From: G965219965 sp965219965
GTDB lineage: Bacteria > Pseudomonadota > Alphaproteobacteria > RS24
DNA: 64,000 bases
NCBI GenBank assembly: GCA_965219965.1
Contig: OZ244796.1
Coordinates: 1,302,001 to 1,366,000 of the forward strand
Direction: 5' to 3'
The notes below the pieces were generated by a model. That model saw nothing but the letters and a program-made list of their open reading frames with translations. It was not told the origin of the DNA and did no database searches. Shown here piece after piece: positions 25,122 to 33,332 of this stretch. The translations under genes and the position numbers were made by a program. Position 1 is the stretch's first letter; every line of letters starts with the position of its first letter.

Positions 25122-25732
25122 TGTTGCTGATTGCGCTGACAGGCTCTATCGGCATGGGCAAATCCACCGCGCTGGATATGTTTCGCCAAGAAGGGCTGGC
25201 GGTTTATGATGCCGATGCGGGGGTGCATGAGCTTTACCAAAAGGGCGAAGCGGGGGCGCAAGCGGTCGCAAAGCTGTTCCCCGATGCGATGCGTGACGGG
25301 GCGGTGGACAGGCAGGCTTTAGGCGATATTGTGTTGCGCGATAAAGCGGCGATGGCACAGCTTGAGGCGGTCATTCATCCTTTGGCGGTGCAAAAGCGTG
25401 AGGCGTTTTTGCTGGCACAAGCCGAAGCGGGCGCGTTTGCGGTGGTGCTGGATATTCCTTTGCTGTTTGAGGCGGGCAATGCGAAGCATTTTGATGCGGT
25501 GGTGTGCGTGTCGGCTCCCGCAGAGGTGCAACGCCAGCGCGTTTTGGCACGGCAAGGCATGACGGAAGAAAAATTCGCCGCCATTGTCGCACGGCAAATG
25601 CCCGATGCGGAAAAATGCGAAAAGGCGGACTTTGTTGTGGATAGTTCCGTGCCAAAGCCGCAAATGGTGCAACAAATTAAAGAAATCATCGCGCAAATCA
25701 GGCATAAAGAAGACAGCGAAAAGGAAACATGA
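25121..25732 (+). CDS. coaE: dephospho-CoA kinase
   Basis: 203 aa. Last step of coenzyme A synthesis. P-loop GSIGMGKST near residue 8, DADAGVHELY, VIHPLAV and VLDIPLLFEAG, VVCVSAP and the lid QRQRVLARQGMTEEKF match the family. Joined to aroE and to dnaQ by overlapping stop and start codons. Confidence 0.95.
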   Translation: MLLIALTGSIGMGKSTALDMFRQEGLAVYDADAGVHELYQKGEAGAQAVAKLFPDAMRDGAVDRQALGDIVLRDKAAMAQLEAVIHPLAVQKREAFLLAQAEAGAFAVVLDIPLLFEAGNAKHFDAVVCVSAPAEVQRQRVLARQGMTEEKFAAIVARQMPDAEKCEKADFVVDSSVPKPQMVQQIKEIIAQIRHKEDSEKET

Positions 25733-26445
25733 TGCGCGAAATTGTTTTAGATACAGAAACAACCGGCCTTGACCCCGACCAAGGCGACCGCATTGTGGAA
25801 ATTGGCTGTGTGGAATTGTTTAACCACGCCCAAACGGGCAAAACCTATCAATGCTATTACAATCCCGAACGCCCCATGTCGCCAGAGGCGGCGCAAATTA
25901 CCGGACTGACAGATGATTTTTTGCGCGACAAGCCGCTTTTTGCCGACAAAGTGGAGGCGTTTTTAGAATTTATCGGTGACGCCAATCTGGTCATGCATAA
26001 TGCCGCTTTTGATATGAAATTTATCAATCATGAGTTGAGCTTGTTGGGGCGCACGCCGTTAGACGAGGCGCGGGTGGTGGACACGCTGGACATGGCGCAG
26101 AAAAAATATGCGGGCGCGGGCAATAGTTTGGACGCGCTATGTCGGCGGTTTGAAATTGACCTAACCGAGCGCGAAAAACACGGCGCACTTTTAGATAGCG
26201 AGCTATTGGCGGATGTTTATTTAGAGCTTATTGGTGGCCGCCAGCCCGGCCTTATTTTTCAGGCCGATGGGCTTTTTGGCGGCGCGGACACTCCGCGTGC
26301 GCCAAGACAGGCACGGCCTACGCCTTTGCCGCCGCGCTTGACGGCGCAAGAGCATCAAGCGCATATTGCGTTTTTGAATAAACTGCCCCACCCGCCCAAA
26401 TGGTTGGGTGATGAGGCGGGTGATAAAGCAAAGCCAAGCGGGTAA
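25729..26445 (+). CDS. dnaQ: DNA polymerase III epsilon subunit (3'-5' exonuclease)
   Basis: 238 aa DEDDh exonuclease that proofreads for the replicative polymerase. Exo I LDTETTGLDP, Exo II HNAAFDMKFI and Exo III HGALLDSELLADVYLEL carry the acidic residues and the His. After about residue 180 a Pro/Arg-rich linker leads to the C-terminal tail that binds the alpha subunit. Two consecutive ATGs mark the start. Ends at the divergent-facing secB tail with no gap. Confidence 0.94.
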   Translation: MMREIVLDTETTGLDPDQGDRIVEIGCVELFNHAQTGKTYQCYYNPERPMSPEAAQITGLTDDFLRDKPLFADKVEAFLEFIGDANLVMHNAAFDMKFINHELSLLGRTPLDEARVVDTLDMAQKKYAGAGNSLDALCRRFEIDLTEREKHGALLDSELLADVYLELIGGRQPGLIFQADGLFGGADTPRAPRQARPTPLPPRLTAQEHQAHIAFLNKLPHPPKWLGDEAGDKAKPSG

Positions 26446-27063
26446 TTATTTTTTCTTCTTCGCTTTGGTTTTGGGTTTCGCTTCTGCTTTTTCTGGTGGC
26501 GGCTGTTTTTCTGACAAAGTCACCTCGGCCTGCAATTCAGGCACGATATTTTCTTGCTCTTGGGTTTGCTCTTGTTCTTGGGCGGTGGCTTGTTGGGCTT
26601 GATTTTTTTGATAAATGGCGGCGAAATTTATCGGGTCCAGCAAAATGGGTGCAAAGCCCCCATCGCGGGTAATATCGGCAAGGATACGGCGGGCAAAAGG
26701 AAAAATCTGGCGCGGGGCTTCAATTAAAAGCACGGGACGGATTTCATTTTCAGGGATATTTTTCACCCGAAAAACCCCCGCATAAACCAGTTCAAAAATG
26801 AAAGAGACAAAATCGCCCGTCTTTGTTTCCACTTTGAAATTCAAGGTCACTTCATAATCGCTGTCAAATAATTGGCGGGCGCCAACATTGACATTAATAT
26901 CTACGCTCGGCCCGTCTTCGGTTTGCGGCGCGACATTAGGCGCACGCGGATTTTCAAATGACATATCTTTAATATATTGCGACAAAATGCTAAGCGTGGG
27001 TGCGCCGTCATTTGCCTGATTTTCGGGTGTTTGATTTTCGGGGGCGGGCTGTTGGTCGGCCAT
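26446..27063 (-). CDS. secB: protein-export chaperone SecB with extended tail
   Basis: 205 aa. SecB tetramers keep preproteins unfolded and pass them to SecA. The core (about residues 24-150) has LSILSQYIKDMSFENPRAP, VNVGARQLFDSDYEVTL, YAGVFRVKN, LLIEAPRQIFPFARRI and GGFAPILLDPINFAAIY. It is followed by ~45 residues rich in Gln, Glu and Lys ending KTKAKKKK, longer than usual for the family. Start 27063 is preceded by AAGG and begins MADQQ as in relatives. Confidence 0.94.
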   Translation of the reverse strand: MADQQPAPENQTPENQANDGAPTLSILSQYIKDMSFENPRAPNVAPQTEDGPSVDINVNVGARQLFDSDYEVTLNFKVETKTGDFVSFIFELVYAGVFRVKNIPENEIRPVLLIEAPRQIFPFARRILADITRDGGFAPILLDPINFAAIYQKNQAQQATAQEQEQTQEQENIVPELQAEVTLSEKQPPPEKAEAKPKTKAKKKK

Positions 27064-27263
27064 GTCTTGCCTTTCGTCAAAATGCTGTTTTCGGTTAGCA
27101 CATATAAGCGCGAGGGGCAAGTTTGTGCCAGATGGGGGCGCGGGGGGCGGTTGACATAATCTACGCAATGAATCATAATTGCAAGCGTGGCGGTGCGCTG
27201 GCGGGGGCTGTCCTTAGGGTGGCAGACGCAAATGGCTGAAAAAACTTCTAAAATGAGGCAGAT

Positions 27264-28280
27264 ATGAGATACGCCATTTGGAATAATAAGGGTGGCGTTG
27301 GAAAGACCTTTCTTTCATTTGCATTGGCAACAGAATGGGCGGCCAAAAATCCTGATGCGCGGGTTCTTGTGGTGGATATGTGTCCGCAAGCAAATGTGAG
27401 TGAGATTTTGCTTGGCGGCAATGGCACGGGTCACGAGAATCTTATGAATGTGATTAACAATGAAAAAACCATTGGCGGGTATTTTCGTGAACGCATTGAG
27501 TCTCCGCACAGACCAACAGACACTGAAAAAGATTATGCCCTGCTTGTAAATCGGGGCGATGGCGCTAATATACCGAGCAATCTATATCTTGTTGCGGGCG
27601 ACCCCGCTCTGGAATTGCAGGTTCAAACCATCAACAACATTGCGGTTCAAGAATTGCCCCCCGATTCTTGGAAAAATGTTCATTCTTGGGTAAAAGATTT
27701 AATTGATGGGATTATAAAAACATTTGAGGGGCGGGAAACGCTTTGCATTATAGATTGTAATCCCAGCTTTGCCTCTTATACAGAGCAAGCCTTATTGGCG
27801 GCGGAAAGATTGATTGTTCCATGTAGTCCCGATGGTTCTTCGGCCAGAGCCATAAATAATTTAGCAAGATTGGTTTACGGAGTTAACACGCCCGAAATGT
27901 ATCAATCGGTCGGCTTTCACCATAGAGCAAAACAATTTAACATGGACATACCTAAACTTCATATGGTGTTGCTCAACCGCTCAACCACATATGACAAAAA
28001 ACCATCTAAGGCCTTTCAGGCAATGGCCAATCAAATAGAATCCAATGTTGAAAATTTTATGGAAAAGCTGCCCGCCACTGCCTATGTTGATTCAAAAAGC
28101 GCGGTAAGCCATATGCCCGATGCACATACAGCGGCTGTCGTGGCGACTTCATTAGGCCAACCATTTTTCCAGCTAAGCGCAAAACCTTACGAGCTGAGGA
28201 ATGGTGAAGAGGTGCAACTCAATAACGAGCAGCTCAATCCCTATAAAGAAAAACTTGCGGGGATTGTTTCCTCTCTATAA
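27264..28280 (+). CDS. orphan ParA/MinD-type ATPase
   Basis: 338 aa. Deviant Walker A NNKGGVGKTFLSFALA (residues 7-22), Walker A-prime VLVVDMCPQANVS and Walker B LCIIDCNPSFASYTEQALLA place it in the ParA AAA_31-type family. The following VPCSPDGSSARAINNLARL matches the family switch region. No ParB-like partner or DNA-binding gene is adjacent. It resembles ParA proteins of plasmids and mobile elements more than the chromosomal ParA here, is AT-richer, and interrupts the secB-fxsA neighbourhood. The target it positions is unknown. Confidence 0.85.
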   Translation: MRYAIWNNKGGVGKTFLSFALATEWAAKNPDARVLVVDMCPQANVSEILLGGNGTGHENLMNVINNEKTIGGYFRERIESPHRPTDTEKDYALLVNRGDGANIPSNLYLVAGDPALELQVQTINNIAVQELPPDSWKNVHSWVKDLIDGIIKTFEGRETLCIIDCNPSFASYTEQALLAAERLIVPCSPDGSSARAINNLARLVYGVNTPEMYQSVGFHHRAKQFNMDIPKLHMVLLNRSTTYDKKPSKAFQAMANQIESNVENFMEKLPATAYVDSKSAVSHMPDAHTAAVVATSLGQPFFQLSAKPYELRNGEEVQLNNEQLNPYKEKLAGIVSSL

Positions 28281-28286
28281 CCGCCG

Positions 28287-28787
28287 TTATTTTTCGTCTA
28301 GCTCATTTTTGCCCAATTCAGGGGGCGGGTCGGTGGTGGTGAAATCGGCGTCAATGATGTCGCCCTCTTCTTCGGGCGGCGTTTGGGCGGTTTGGGCAAA
28401 GCCCGATATATGGCTGAATATATCCATGGGTATGAGGCGGTTGAGGAAAAATGTGGCCAGCAAGCGGCGGGCGGGCGGCAGGAGCAGGCACAGCCCCAAC
28501 GCATCGGTGAAAAAGCCGGGTATGAGCAGGAAAATTCCCGCCAGAACCAGAAATAGGCCACGCCCCATTGTGCCTAGAGCGTCTTGAGGGGTGCTTTGCG
28601 CCATATCTATTGGGGCGCGGGCAAGGCTGGCCGTGCTTTGGCGGCTTATGAGGCTGAGGCCGAAAAAACCAGTGGCCAAAATAAGCAGGAAAACCGCCGC
28701 CCCGCCCAGCCATGCGCCGATTTCAATAAAAAGCCAGATTTCCACCGCTGGAATAAGAATAAAAAGCAAAAGCGCGAAAAAGGACAT
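28287..28787 (-). CDS. fxsA: FxsA family membrane protein
   Basis: 166 aa. Several membrane segments in the first ~120 residues (LLLFILIPAVEIWLFIEIG, AAVFLLILATGFFGLSLI, GLFLVLAGIFLLIPGFFTD) with the family phrase IPGFFTDALGL. An acidic tail follows. FxsA is known for relieving phage T7 exclusion in E. coli; its normal role is unclear. In alphaproteobacteria it commonly lies between secB and the Tim44-like gene, as here apart from the inserted ATPase. Confidence 0.9.
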   Translation of the reverse strand: MSFFALLLFILIPAVEIWLFIEIGAWLGGAAVFLLILATGFFGLSLISRQSTASLARAPIDMAQSTPQDALGTMGRGLFLVLAGIFLLIPGFFTDALGLCLLLPPARRLLATFFLNRLIPMDIFSHISGFAQTAQTPPEEEGDIIDADFTTTDPPPELGKNELDEK

Positions 28788-28922
28788 TTTTAATCTTTTC
28801 AGTTAAAACTGCATATTGGGCGGTCGGCCAGTCCAATGCGTGATAGCGTAAAACAAAAGCACTGGCCAAATCCGCCCGCTTGACTTAACTTAACCGCTAT
28901 AGGCGGCAGATACAATAATGCG

Positions 28923-29603
28923 ATGGAGGCCATCATCAACACCCTCAATTTGATTTTACTCATTGCGGTTATTCTCATTTTCTGGCGTTTGCGCGGGGTT
29001 TTGGGTTTGCACGCCGATTCCGATGCGGCGGGGCGCGATATGTTTGGCGGCAAAACCGCTAAAGCGGCCTCCAAAGATAAGAGTAAAGATAAAGACAAAA
29101 CAAAGAAAGCGGCCAAGCCGCCCTTGCGCGTGGTGAGCGATGGCGAAAATGCCCGTGCCAGCGATGGGCTAAGCGCGATTGCCCAAATGGATAGGGGCTT
29201 TGACACGGCGGCGTTTTTGGACGGGGCGGCGGCGGCCTATGAGGTGATTGTGCCAGCCTTTGCCGCCCATGACCGCGACACGCTACGCCCACTCATTAGC
29301 CGCGAAGTGATGGCGGGCTTTGACGAAGTGATGCAGGCGCGGGAAAAACGCGAACAGGTTTTACAAAGCAGTTTGCTTAAACTCGCCCCGCCCACCATTT
29401 ATGACGCGGTTTTAGACGGCACAAAGGCGCGAGTGACGGTGCAATTTGAAAGTGAAATTATGTCTGTGCTGCGCGACAAGCAAGGCGCGGTGGCTGACGG
29501 CAGTCCGCAACGGGCGGCACAGCACCGCGATTTATGGACATTTGAACGCGATGTGAAAAGCCGCTCACCAAGCTGGGTGCTGGTGGCTACAGCCAGCCTT
29601 TAA
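28923..29603 (+). CDS. Tim44/TimA family protein
   Basis: 226 aa. One N-terminal membrane segment (LNLILLIAVILIFWRLRGVLG), a Lys-rich charged linker (residues ~45-70), then a Tim44-like domain with FLDGAAAAYEVIVPAFAAHD, LRPLISREVMAGF and LWTFERDVKSRSPSWVLVAT. The bacterial homologues of mitochondrial Tim44 sit at the inner membrane; their function is not settled. No clear ribosome-binding site precedes the ATG. The smr gene follows 17 bp downstream; mltA, often between them, is missing. Confidence 0.88.
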   Translation: MEAIINTLNLILLIAVILIFWRLRGVLGLHADSDAAGRDMFGGKTAKAASKDKSKDKDKTKKAAKPPLRVVSDGENARASDGLSAIAQMDRGFDTAAFLDGAAAAYEVIVPAFAAHDRDTLRPLISREVMAGFDEVMQAREKREQVLQSSLLKLAPPTIYDAVLDGTKARVTVQFESEIMSVLRDKQGAVADGSPQRAAQHRDLWTFERDVKSRSPSWVLVATASL

Positions 29604-29620
29604 GTGTGCAAGGGGGCGGG

Positions 29621-30121
29621 GTGACAGAGGATAAATTATGGCAAAGCGTCAAACCTTTAGCGCGAGATAAACGCGCATATGGCACGGCCATAGATGGGGC
29701 GGCGATAAAAAGTGATGCGCCAGATAAAGCAACAAAACCAAAAGTAAAAAAGCCTATCGCGCCGCAAGCGCAAGCACCGCCAAAAATAATCGCCAAGCAA
29801 GGCTTGCCGCGCCATGAATTGCGCCGTTTAGCTAAGCAAAATTTTGCCAGTGCGGCGCGATTGGATTTGCACGGGCTAAGCCGTGCCGAAGCTGAGCAGA
29901 AACTGCACGCATTTCTGACCGCCGCACAAGAGCGCGGCCAGCCATATGTGCTGGTGATTACGGGCAAGGGCGCAAGCGGGCAAGGGGTTTTGCGCCGCAA
30001 TTTGCCCGATTGGTTGAAGCGGGCTGATTATGCGGGCGTGGTGCTTGGCTTTGATGCGGCACGGCCTAATCATGGCGGGGCGGGGGCGTTTTATGTGCGG
30101 CTGAAAAAGCGAGGCGGGTAA
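29621..30121 (+). CDS. Smr domain protein
   Basis: 166 aa from the GTG at 29621, which has GGGGG upstream. A basic low-complexity N-terminal half (Lys, Ala, Pro) is followed by an Smr/MutS2-C nuclease-like domain: LDLHGLSRAEAEQKLHAFL, VLVITGKGASGQGVLRRNLP and HGGAGAFYVRLK. Smr domains bind or cut branched DNA or stalled-ribosome mRNA. An alternative GTG at 29606 would add five residues. Confidence 0.88.
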   Translation: MTEDKLWQSVKPLARDKRAYGTAIDGAAIKSDAPDKATKPKVKKPIAPQAQAPPKIIAKQGLPRHELRRLAKQNFASAARLDLHGLSRAEAEQKLHAFLTAAQERGQPYVLVITGKGASGQGVLRRNLPDWLKRADYAGVVLGFDAARPNHGGAGAFYVRLKKRGG

Positions 30122-30188
30122 ATCTCATCTGGCATAAGCGGCGGCAAGCTGATAAAAGAAAGCATGGATTTAATGAGTGGGCAAAATA

Positions 30189-30788
30189 ATGGCAGATAGA
30201 GTTGCAACAATTTCACGCCGCACCAAAGAAACAGGCGTTAGCGTGACGCTTAATTTAGACGGGGCGGGCAATTATGATGTCGCAACGGGCATTGGTTTTC
30301 TTGACCATATGCTTGAACAGCTGTCGCGCCATTCGCTGATTGATTTGGAAGTCAAAGCGCAAGGCGATTTGCATATTGATTTTCATCACACCACAGAAGA
30401 TACGGGCATTGTGATTGGCGAGGCGGTGCGCGAGGCTCTGGGCGATTTCAAAGGGCTGAACCGTTTCGGCGCGGCAACCGTGCCAATGGATGAAACTTGT
30501 TCGCGGGTGGCGTTAGATGTGTCGCAACGGCCCTATTTAATTTGGAAAGTGAATTTTTCCAAACCCAAGCTCGGCGATATGGATACGGAATTATTTAAGG
30601 AATGGTTTCAGGCTTTCGCGCAAGCGGCGGGGATTACTTTGCATGTTGAAAATTTTTACGGCGAAAATAATCACCATATTATTGAGTCTTGCTTTAAGGC
30701 ATTGGCGCGTGCTTTACGCCAAGCCATTGAAATTGACCCGCGTAAATCTGATGCGGTGCCGTCCACAAAGGGCGTGCTGGGTCGCTAA
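30189..30788 (+). CDS. hisB: imidazoleglycerol-phosphate dehydratase
   Basis: 199 aa, monofunctional HisB (no phosphatase domain). The two manganese-binding repeats are GFLDHMLEQLSRH with DFHHTTEDTGI, and NNHHIIESCFKALARAL. Start ATG 30189; a GTG four codons earlier is in frame. It is the first gene of hisB-hisH-hisA-hisF-hisE, with 2 bp to hisH. Confidence 0.96.
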   Translation: MADRVATISRRTKETGVSVTLNLDGAGNYDVATGIGFLDHMLEQLSRHSLIDLEVKAQGDLHIDFHHTTEDTGIVIGEAVREALGDFKGLNRFGAATVPMDETCSRVALDVSQRPYLIWKVNFSKPKLGDMDTELFKEWFQAFAQAAGITLHVENFYGENNHHIIESCFKALARALRQAIEIDPRKSDAVPSTKGVLGR

Positions 30789-30790
30789 AT

Positions 30791-31462
30791 ATGCGCGGGC
30801 GCAAAATTGCTTTAATTGATTACGGCTCTGGCAATTTACGCTCGGCGCAAAAAGCATTGGCATATGTTGCTCAGGATTTAGACGGCGATTGCGAGGTGAC
30901 GCTGACCGACAAGGCTGAAGAAGTCGCCGCCGCCGATGCGGTGGTGTTGCCGGGCGTGGGCGCGTTTGGCGCGTGCGCGGCGGGCTTGCGCGGGATAGAC
31001 GGCATGGTCGCGGCTTTGGAAGAGGCGGTGTTGGAAAAGGCACGCCCCTTTTTGGGCATTTGCGTGGGCATGCAACTTATGGCCAGCACGGGCGAAGAGG
31101 GCGAAAAGCATGACGGGCTGGGCTGGCTCGGCGGGGCGGTGACGGCATTGCGGCCTGAAAAGCAGCCCGAAAAGCAGCCCGAAAAGCAGAGGCTGAAAAT
31201 TCCGCATATGGGTTGGAATGAATTGCGCGATTGCGCCGCCCACCCTGTGCTGGACGGGCTGGAGGGTCAAGCGGTTTATTTTGTCCATAGTTTTGTGTTG
31301 CGCCCCGAAGCGGCGGCGCACCAACTTGCGGCGTGCGATTATGGTGGTGCGTTTGCCGCCGTGGTCGGGCGCGATAATATGGTCGGCACACAATTTCACC
31401 CCGAAAAAAGCCAGCAAGTCGGGCTGCGGTTGATAAAAAATTTTCTGGAGTGGCGGGCATGA
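30791..31462 (+). CDS. hisH: imidazole glycerol phosphate synthase, glutaminase subunit
   Basis: 223 aa class I glutamine amidotransferase that feeds ammonia to HisF. Opening ALIDYGSGNLRS, nucleophile in GICVGMQLM, and catalytic His/Glu in GTQFHPEKS. Between these is a triple PEKQ insert encoded by three 12-bp repeats at 31154-31189, not seen in the family. Stop overlaps the hisA start. Confidence 0.95.
   Translation: MRGRKIALIDYGSGNLRSAQKALAYVAQDLDGDCEVTLTDKAEEVAAADAVVLPGVGAFGACAAGLRGIDGMVAALEEAVLEKARPFLGICVGMQLMASTGEEGEKHDGLGWLGGAVTALRPEKQPEKQPEKQRLKIPHMGWNELRDCAAHPVLDGLEGQAVYFVHSFVLRPEAAAHQLAACDYGGAFAAVVGRDNMVGTQFHPEKSQQVGLRLIKNFLEWRA
31154..31189 (+). repeat. 12-bp tandem repeat, three copies, inside hisH
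   Basis: CCYGAAAAGCAG repeated three times in frame, the last two copies identical. It encodes PEKQ three times in a surface-like loop. Confidence 0.9.
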
Positions 31463-32187
31463 TTTTATTTCCAGCCATTGATTTGAAAAATGGCGCGTGC
31501 GTGCGGCTGGAGCAAGGCGATATGGCACGGGCGACTTTATTTAATAAAGACCCCGCCGCACAGGCGGAACAATTTGCCGCGCAGGGCTTTTCGCATTTGC
31601 ATTTGGTGGATTTAGACGGCGCGTTTGCGGGCGCGTCTGTGAACGGCCAAGCGGTGGCAGATATTTTAGCGGCCAGCAAAGTTTTTGTGCAATTAGGCGG
31701 CGGCATACGCACAATGGAAAATGTAGAAACATGGTTGGCCAAAGGCGTGGGGCGGGTGATTTTAGGCACAGCGGCTTTGCACGACCCTGATTTTGTTAAA
31801 GAAGCGGCGCGGGCGTTTCCCAACCAAATTGCGGTGGGCATTGATGCACGCGGCGGACGGGTGGCGGTGGCGGGCTGGGCGGAAGAAAGCACCATGCAAG
31901 CCAGCGAGCTGGCACAGCGTTTTGAAGATGCGGGCGTGGCCGCGTTGATTTACACCGATATTGACCGCGATGGCATGTTGGGCGGGGTGAATGTGGCCGC
32001 AACGCAAGCCTTGGCGCAAGCGACAAAAATGCCCGTGATTGCATCGGGCGGGCTGGCCGATTTGGACGATGTGCGGGCAGTGCAGAAGCTAGAAAGTGAC
32101 GGCGTGGTTGGCGCGATTGCGGGGCGCGCACTTTATGATGGACGGCTGGACGCGGCGGCGGCTTTGGCTTTGGACGGGGTGGCGTGA
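31459..32187 (+). CDS. hisA: phosphoribosylformimino-5-aminoimidazole carboxamide ribotide isomerase
   Basis: 242 aa TIM barrel. LFPAIDLKNGACVRL carries the first catalytic Asp, then HLVDLDGAF, QLGGGIRTMENVE and YTDIDRDGMLGG with the second Asp, and VIASGGLADLDDV. ATG 31459 overlaps the hisH stop (ATGA). Ends with TGATG into hisF. Confidence 0.96.
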   Translation: MILFPAIDLKNGACVRLEQGDMARATLFNKDPAAQAEQFAAQGFSHLHLVDLDGAFAGASVNGQAVADILAASKVFVQLGGGIRTMENVETWLAKGVGRVILGTAALHDPDFVKEAARAFPNQIAVGIDARGGRVAVAGWAEESTMQASELAQRFEDAGVAALIYTDIDRDGMLGGVNVAATQALAQATKMPVIASGGLADLDDVRAVQKLESDGVVGAIAGRALYDGRLDAAAALALDGVA

Positions 32188-32945
32188 TGTTAAAAACGCG
32201 GATTATACCCTGCCTAGATGTGGCCGATGGCCGCGTGGTGAAGGGTGTGAAATTTGTGGATTTGGTAGATGCGGGCTGTCCGGTTGAAGCGGCGCGTGCC
32301 TATGATGCGGCGGGTGCGGATGAGCTTTGCTTTTTAGACATTGCCGCCAGCCACGACAAGCGGGCGATTTTGCTAGATGTGGTGCGCGAAGTGGCAGAGC
32401 AATGTTTCATGCCGCTCACGGTGGGCGGCGGGGTGCGCTCGGTGGAAGATGTGCGGGTGCTGTTGCGCTCAGGCGCGGATAAGGTTTCGTTTAACACCCA
32501 TGCGGTGCGCGAACCCAATCTGGTGCGCGAAGCGGCAAAAGAATTTGGGTCGCAATGTATTGTGGTCGCCATTGATGCTAAGCAGGTCGGTGAAGGCAAA
32601 TGGGAAATTTTCACCCATGGCGGGCGCGAGCCAACGGGCATGGATGCGGTCGGCTTTGCCAAAGATATGGCAGCGCGGGGCGCGGGGGAAATTCTGCTCA
32701 CCTCTATGGATAGAGATGGCACACGCGAAGGTTTTGATTTGAAACTCACACGGGCGGTGGCCGATGCGGTGCCAATCCCCGTCATTGCATCGGGCGGGGT
32801 CGGCGAAGCGGCGCATTTAATTGACGGGGTCAAACAGGGACACGCAAGCGCGGTGCTGGCGGCGTCTATTTTCCATTTTGGCGATTGTCAAATTGGCGAG
32901 GCTAAACGCATTATGCAGGCGGCGGGGATAGATGTGCGGCTGTAG
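32187..32945 (+). CDS. hisF: imidazole glycerol phosphate synthase, cyclase subunit
   Basis: 252 aa. RIIPCLDVADGRVVKGVKF holds the catalytic Asp, followed by LTVGGGVRSVEDVR, DKVSFNTHAV, LLTSMDRDGTREGFD with the second Asp, and VIASGGVGEAAHL. Works with HisH. Start at ATG 32187 rather than GTG 32184. Confidence 0.96.
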   Translation: MLKTRIIPCLDVADGRVVKGVKFVDLVDAGCPVEAARAYDAAGADELCFLDIAASHDKRAILLDVVREVAEQCFMPLTVGGGVRSVEDVRVLLRSGADKVSFNTHAVREPNLVREAAKEFGSQCIVVAIDAKQVGEGKWEIFTHGGREPTGMDAVGFAKDMAARGAGEILLTSMDRDGTREGFDLKLTRAVADAVPIPVIASGGVGEAAHLIDGVKQGHASAVLAASIFHFGDCQIGEAKRIMQAAGIDVRL

Positions 32946-32979
32946 CTTTGCTATAGTCGCAAGTGGTGAGGGCAAGCAG

Positions 32980-33327
32980 ATGACAAAGACAAAACCCGAT
33001 GGGCGCGTATTGGACGATTTATTCGCCGTGATTGAAGCGCGGAAAAAATCGGGCGGCGCGGATTCCTATACGGCGCAACTTTTGGCGGGCGGGGCGGCGC
33101 AAACGGGCCGCAAGCTCGGCGAAGAAGCGATTGAAACCATGCTGGCCGCTTTGGACAAGGAAGCGGGCGATAGCGGCGACAAGCTGGCGGGCGAGGCGGC
33201 CGATGTGCTGTATCATTTGCTGGTGCTATTGGCGGGCGCGGATGTGTCGCTGGCACAAGTTTATGATGCGCTCGCCAAACGGCAAGGCATTTCGGGTTTG
33301 GCAGAAAAGGCTGGCCGAAAGAAATAG
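32980..33327 (+). CDS. hisE: phosphoribosyl-ATP pyrophosphatase
   Basis: 115 aa, usual size for stand-alone HisE. The MazG-like helices are visible: VLDDLFAVIEARKKS, RKLGEEAIETMLAAL and LAGEAADVLYHLLVLLA, with the acidic metal ligands. ATG 32980 has GAGGGC before it. The next gene, coaA, begins 5 bp downstream. Confidence 0.95.
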   Translation: MTKTKPDGRVLDDLFAVIEARKKSGGADSYTAQLLAGGAAQTGRKLGEEAIETMLAALDKEAGDSGDKLAGEAADVLYHLLVLLAGADVSLAQVYDALAKRQGISGLAEKAGRKK

Positions 33328-33332
33328 CACCG

